A stretch of DNA of 38,820 nt from an uncultured Prevotella sp. (GTDB lineage: Bacteria; Bacteroidota; Bacteroidia; Bacteroidales; Bacteroidaceae), in assembly GCA_900553465.1 (NCBI GenBank), contig USDT01000026.1, forward strand, positions 1 through 38,820. The letters are read 5' to 3'. The translations under genes were made by a program, and so were the position numbers. This document shows positions 36,303 through 38,820 of the stretch, one piece after another. Under the pieces are notes generated by a model that saw nothing but the letters and a program-made list of their open reading frames with translations, was not told the DNA's origin and made no database searches. How positions within the stretch are numbered: the first letter of the stretch is position 1; every line of letters begins with the position of its first letter.

Positions 36303-38174
36303 ATGAAACGCAAAATAATATTCAATGGATTTCTGGCACTGACCATGGCCTGCACCGTCAGCTCATGCTATGATCTCGACGATATGAGCCACAATCCTTA
36401 CGAAATAGAAGACAATACCGGAGCAGGAGGCGACATCGACAATCCTGATGAGGACAATACTAAATATGCCGATGTGAACATCAATTTCACTGTGAGCAAG
36501 GAAGACTCGGCCACACTCAAGACAGCGTTGGCTGATGCTCCTTCTACATTCCGCAACTTCCTGTATGAGGGATATTATAACGATTATCAGATCACAACCA
36601 ACCTGAGTCATGACATCTATGCCGGTTATGTTGCAAACAACCAGCCGAAGCACTCGATGAAAACACCTGACTACAGTTATGGTGACGGATGGTCTGGACA
36701 GCGTTGGGCACACTTCTACAATGAGCGCAGCTCTGAATACCGCACACTGTTGAGAGCATACAAGTTCAATGACAATCCGGAGAAATACAAGAACATGTTC
36801 TATATCACACGTATATATTATGTGTTCCTTGCTCTGGCAAATACAGATACATACGGTGCAATGCCGTTCCGCGAGTATGCACAGGCACGTATTCCTGAAA
36901 CAAACAATGTGAAGTATGACACACAGGAAGAGGTTTACGATGCTATGTTCAGAATGCTTGAGCAGGCAGTGGACAGCATCAAGCCGAACGATGCTTCACA
37001 GTATAAGATTGATCGCGAGGATATCTGCTACTTCGGTGATGTGAACAAGTGGCTGCGTTTTGCCAATACACTGCGTCTGCGTCTGGCTCTCCGTATATCA
37101 AATGTCGCTCCTGAGAGAGCAAAGCAGGAGGCTGAGAACGCATTGAACAACCAGTACGGACTCATGCAGAGCAATGGCGACAACATGCAGACAGTTCCGA
37201 GATACGCTCCAACGGAAATGGGAGGTAATGACTCTGGTGGTGATGAGAACGCTCTCGCAATGTGTTCTGTTGCATACGGAGGCGAAAGTGTTATGTCATG
37301 GGATCTTGAACAGATGTATCGTAACCTCAGTACCGGTGGTGGAACTTATCAGATAAAGACCGGCCGCAACGACTACGTGGAAAAGACAATCGACCCGAGA
37401 TGTCTCGTATGCTGGTATCGTGCCAAGATGACTTCCACATCAATAGCTGCCGGAGAGGAAAGCCTTCGTGAAGACTTTGCTGGATGTAAGCGTGGTGCTC
37501 AGGCTCCGGAAATCGATATGGGTATATTGAATTACAGTATTACACGCACAGAGCCGAAACCGGCTTCAAAGATTCTGAACAAGGATTTCTGGTTCAACTA
37601 TGCACGTCCTACTGTATGGCTGGGCTATTCGGAATCGCTTTTCCTCAAGGCTGAGGCTGCTCTCCGCGGATGGACCGGACAGGATCTTACAATGGATGCA
37701 GAAGGATATTTCCGCGCAGGAGTACAGGCTTCCATGGATTATTATGAGATTGACTCGGAGGCTGCACAGTCTTACATCAGTGGTCTGAAGGTTCTCAATG
37801 ACGGTACTTTCAGCAGTGGTGACAGGGAGAAGATACTCGAGGCCATCATCACACAGAAGTGGATGGCAGTATTCCCCAATGGTAATGAAGGTTGGGCTGA
37901 TTTCCGCCGCACCGATTATCCGGCTCTTGCTAACCAGCTCACCAACTCATCCGGAGGTGATGTTCCTGAAGGCAAGATGATAAAGCGACTGCTCTATCCT
38001 AACAGCGAAAGCTCTAACAAATATTTCAATGAGCACGAGGAACTCAAGGCAGCCAACACTCAGGGTACAAGACTGTGGTGGGACGTTGCTGATACAAATG
38101 ATGGCAGCGGCAACAGACAGCAGCCAAACAACTTCAGAAGTACGGCTTCAACATCATCAAAAATAATGAGGTAA
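36303..38174 (+). CDS. SusD-like glycan-binding lipoprotein (SusD_2 type)
   Basis: 623 residues with lipobox Cys22 (VSSC) followed by YDLDDMSHNPYEI. Residues 40-65 are rich in Asp, Glu, Asn and Gly (the LES-like surface-export region plus linker). The helical SusD core follows with FYITRIYYVFLALANTDTYGAMPF, WLRFANTLRLRLALRISNV and EKILEAIITQKWMAVFPNG, with EGWADFRRT just after. This is the SusD/RagB superfamily form near the SusD-like_2 group. It is the partner of the interrupted SusC 88 bases upstream and appears intact, which argues that the SusC interruption is recent, suppressed, or an assembly error. Confidence 0.92.
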   Translation: MKRKIIFNGFLALTMACTVSSCYDLDDMSHNPYEIEDNTGAGGDIDNPDEDNTKYADVNINFTVSKEDSATLKTALADAPSTFRNFLYEGYYNDYQITTNLSHDIYAGYVANNQPKHSMKTPDYSYGDGWSGQRWAHFYNERSSEYRTLLRAYKFNDNPEKYKNMFYITRIYYVFLALANTDTYGAMPFREYAQARIPETNNVKYDTQEEVYDAMFRMLEQAVDSIKPNDASQYKIDREDICYFGDVNKWLRFANTLRLRLALRISNVAPERAKQEAENALNNQYGLMQSNGDNMQTVPRYAPTEMGGNDSGGDENALAMCSVAYGGESVMSWDLEQMYRNLSTGGGTYQIKTGRNDYVEKTIDPRCLVCWYRAKMTSTSIAAGEESLREDFAGCKRGAQAPEIDMGILNYSITRTEPKPASKILNKDFWFNYARPTVWLGYSESLFLKAEAALRGWTGQDLTMDAEGYFRAGVQASMDYYEIDSEAAQSYISGLKVLNDGTFSSGDREKILEAIITQKWMAVFPNGNEGWADFRRTDYPALANQLTNSSGGDVPEGKMIKRLLYPNSESSNKYFNEHEELKAANTQGTRLWWDVADTNDGSGNRQQPNNFRSTASTSSKIMR

Positions 38175-38213
38175 TTGTAATAGTACGGTTTTTTTAGTGT
38201 TATTAATTGTGGA

Positions 38214-38253
38214 GGGACGAGCTTGTTTTGAAAGTTCGTCCCTTGTTTTTTTG
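38214..38253 (+). terminator. Intrinsic terminator after SusD
   Basis: GGGACGAGCTT pairs with AAGTTCGTCCC (38214-38224 with 38232-38242, one G-U pair), followed by TTGTTTTTTTG. It separates SusD from the GH85-like gene. Confidence 0.88.
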
Positions 38254-38491
38254 TTTATTTTCTGCCTGTTGGTCCAATATTCCAATAATATATGGTCGGC
38301 ATGAAGATGGTTCGGTATAAATTTTCAGTATTTATAAAAAAAATATCATATGGTGGTAAGTATTTTTTGAAAAGGGATTGTTATGATTATGAAAAGACTG
38401 AAAACTGCCTACTGCATCTAAGGATGCTACTGACCGGAAATAAAACCAAAACAATAAATAATATATTAACTTGTTATTAATCTTTTAATTT
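38254..38491. other. AT-rich leader of the GH85-like gene
   Basis: About 240 AT-rich bases without a recognisable gene or a clear TAnnTTTG element. It may hold the promoter used by the downstream enzyme gene. Confidence 0.45.
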
Positions 38492-38820
38492 ATGAAGATC
38501 AAAAAACTACTTGTCATGACGTTCTTGTCACTTTTTGCAGCGACTGGCGTCAACGCTCAGCAGCCTTATAGCGGATGCTGGCATCCCGACGACATCAAGA
38601 ACTGGTCTCCGGAGACCGATCCTGATGCGAAGTTTAACCGTTCAATGGTGCCTTTGGCAGAACGTTTCAAGGAGCCGGAGCTCATGAAGGCTAACAAGAA
38701 TCAGTTCTACGAGGGACAAATCTGTAACGCTACAATTTTGTATCCTACTTGTTCAATGTGTCCTTCACAGGGTGCGAACAACTTCCTTGGCTATCAGCCT
38801 ACATACTGGCAGTACATGGA
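38492..38820 (+). CDS. GH85-like endo-beta-N-acetylglucosaminidase (partial, runs off the window)
   Basis: The first 109 codons of an exported protein: signal peptide MKIKKLLVMTFLSLFAATG... with cleavage near NAQ (23), then QQPYSGCWHPDDIKNWSPET, FNRSMVPLAERF, NQFYEGQICNATI, and CPSQGANNFLGYQPTYWQYM. This pattern, with the YxGCWHPDD start and the GANNFxGYxPTYWQYM segment, recalls Bacteroidetes GH85 ENGases, which cut the chitobiose core of N-glycans. The catalytic Asn/Glu pair lies beyond the window. The gene starts after a terminator, so it may have its own promoter. GH85 assignment is from recall of the N-terminal segment only. Confidence 0.72.
   Translation, partial: MKIKKLLVMTFLSLFAATGVNAQQPYSGCWHPDDIKNWSPETDPDAKFNRSMVPLAERFKEPELMKANKNQFYEGQICNATILYPTCSMCPSQGANNFLGYQPTYWQYM

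Overview
The window looks like chromosomal DNA of a gut or oral Bacteroidales bacterium, most probably a Prevotellaceae member (inference). The grounds are SusC/SusD pairs, many SPII lipoproteins, an S46 dipeptidyl-peptidase, ECF sigma/FecR regulation, TAnnTTTG-type -7 promoter elements and start codons without strong Shine-Dalgarno sites. I see no tRNA, rRNA, transposase, phage gene or CRISPR-Cas locus.

Layout. 1-7646 is a leftward housekeeping-like block: a secreted metallophosphoesterase, an S46 peptidase, a Wzx-like flippase, a small four-helix-bundle (S23 family) gene sitting in its own short cassette, and a fused SpmA/SpmB-like membrane protein. After a long intergenic stretch the rightward glycan-foraging region begins: a GH95 enzyme (8518-10779); a four-gene surface operon of TIG/NHL lipoprotein, SusC, SusD and SusE-position lipoprotein (10952-18408); and GH92 plus an EEP-fold phosphatase/phosphodiesterase (18656-21874). 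A leftward ECF sigma gene with only a frameshifted stub of its FecR partner follows (22857-23761). Then come GH92 plus GH78 (24441-29514), and a second regulated locus (30098 to the window edge): ECF sigma, FecR, SusC with an STN signalling domain interrupted by one in-frame TAG, SusD, and the start of a GH85-like endo-beta-N-acetylglucosaminidase.

How it fits together. GH85 (release of N-glycans), two GH92 (alpha-mannosidases) and GH95 (fucose or galactose removal) point to foraging on mannose-rich N-glycoproteins or mannans. The GH78 and EEP genes widen the target to rhamnosylated or phosphorylated glycans. Sigma/FecR/STN-SusC forms a trans-envelope sensing module for the second locus. The first SusC has no STN domain and no adjacent regulator.

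Non-coding content is the most unusual part. (1) Three diverged copies of a roughly 700-bp intergenic repeat lie at 1-460 (cut by the window edge, inverted), 22010-22708 and 31910-32605. (2) Each contains an exact 22-bp-period array, and arrays with the same period recur alone at 8035-8144 and 29706-29837. Within the arrays the half-sites TGATAT and TGAAAC swap as blocks between copies. (3) A 253-bp element at 23860-24112 is dense in perfect stems and has outward T-tracts at both ends. (4) The S23 gene is bracketed by inverted arrays of GTAAAANN. These are direct sequence observations; their functions are unknown.
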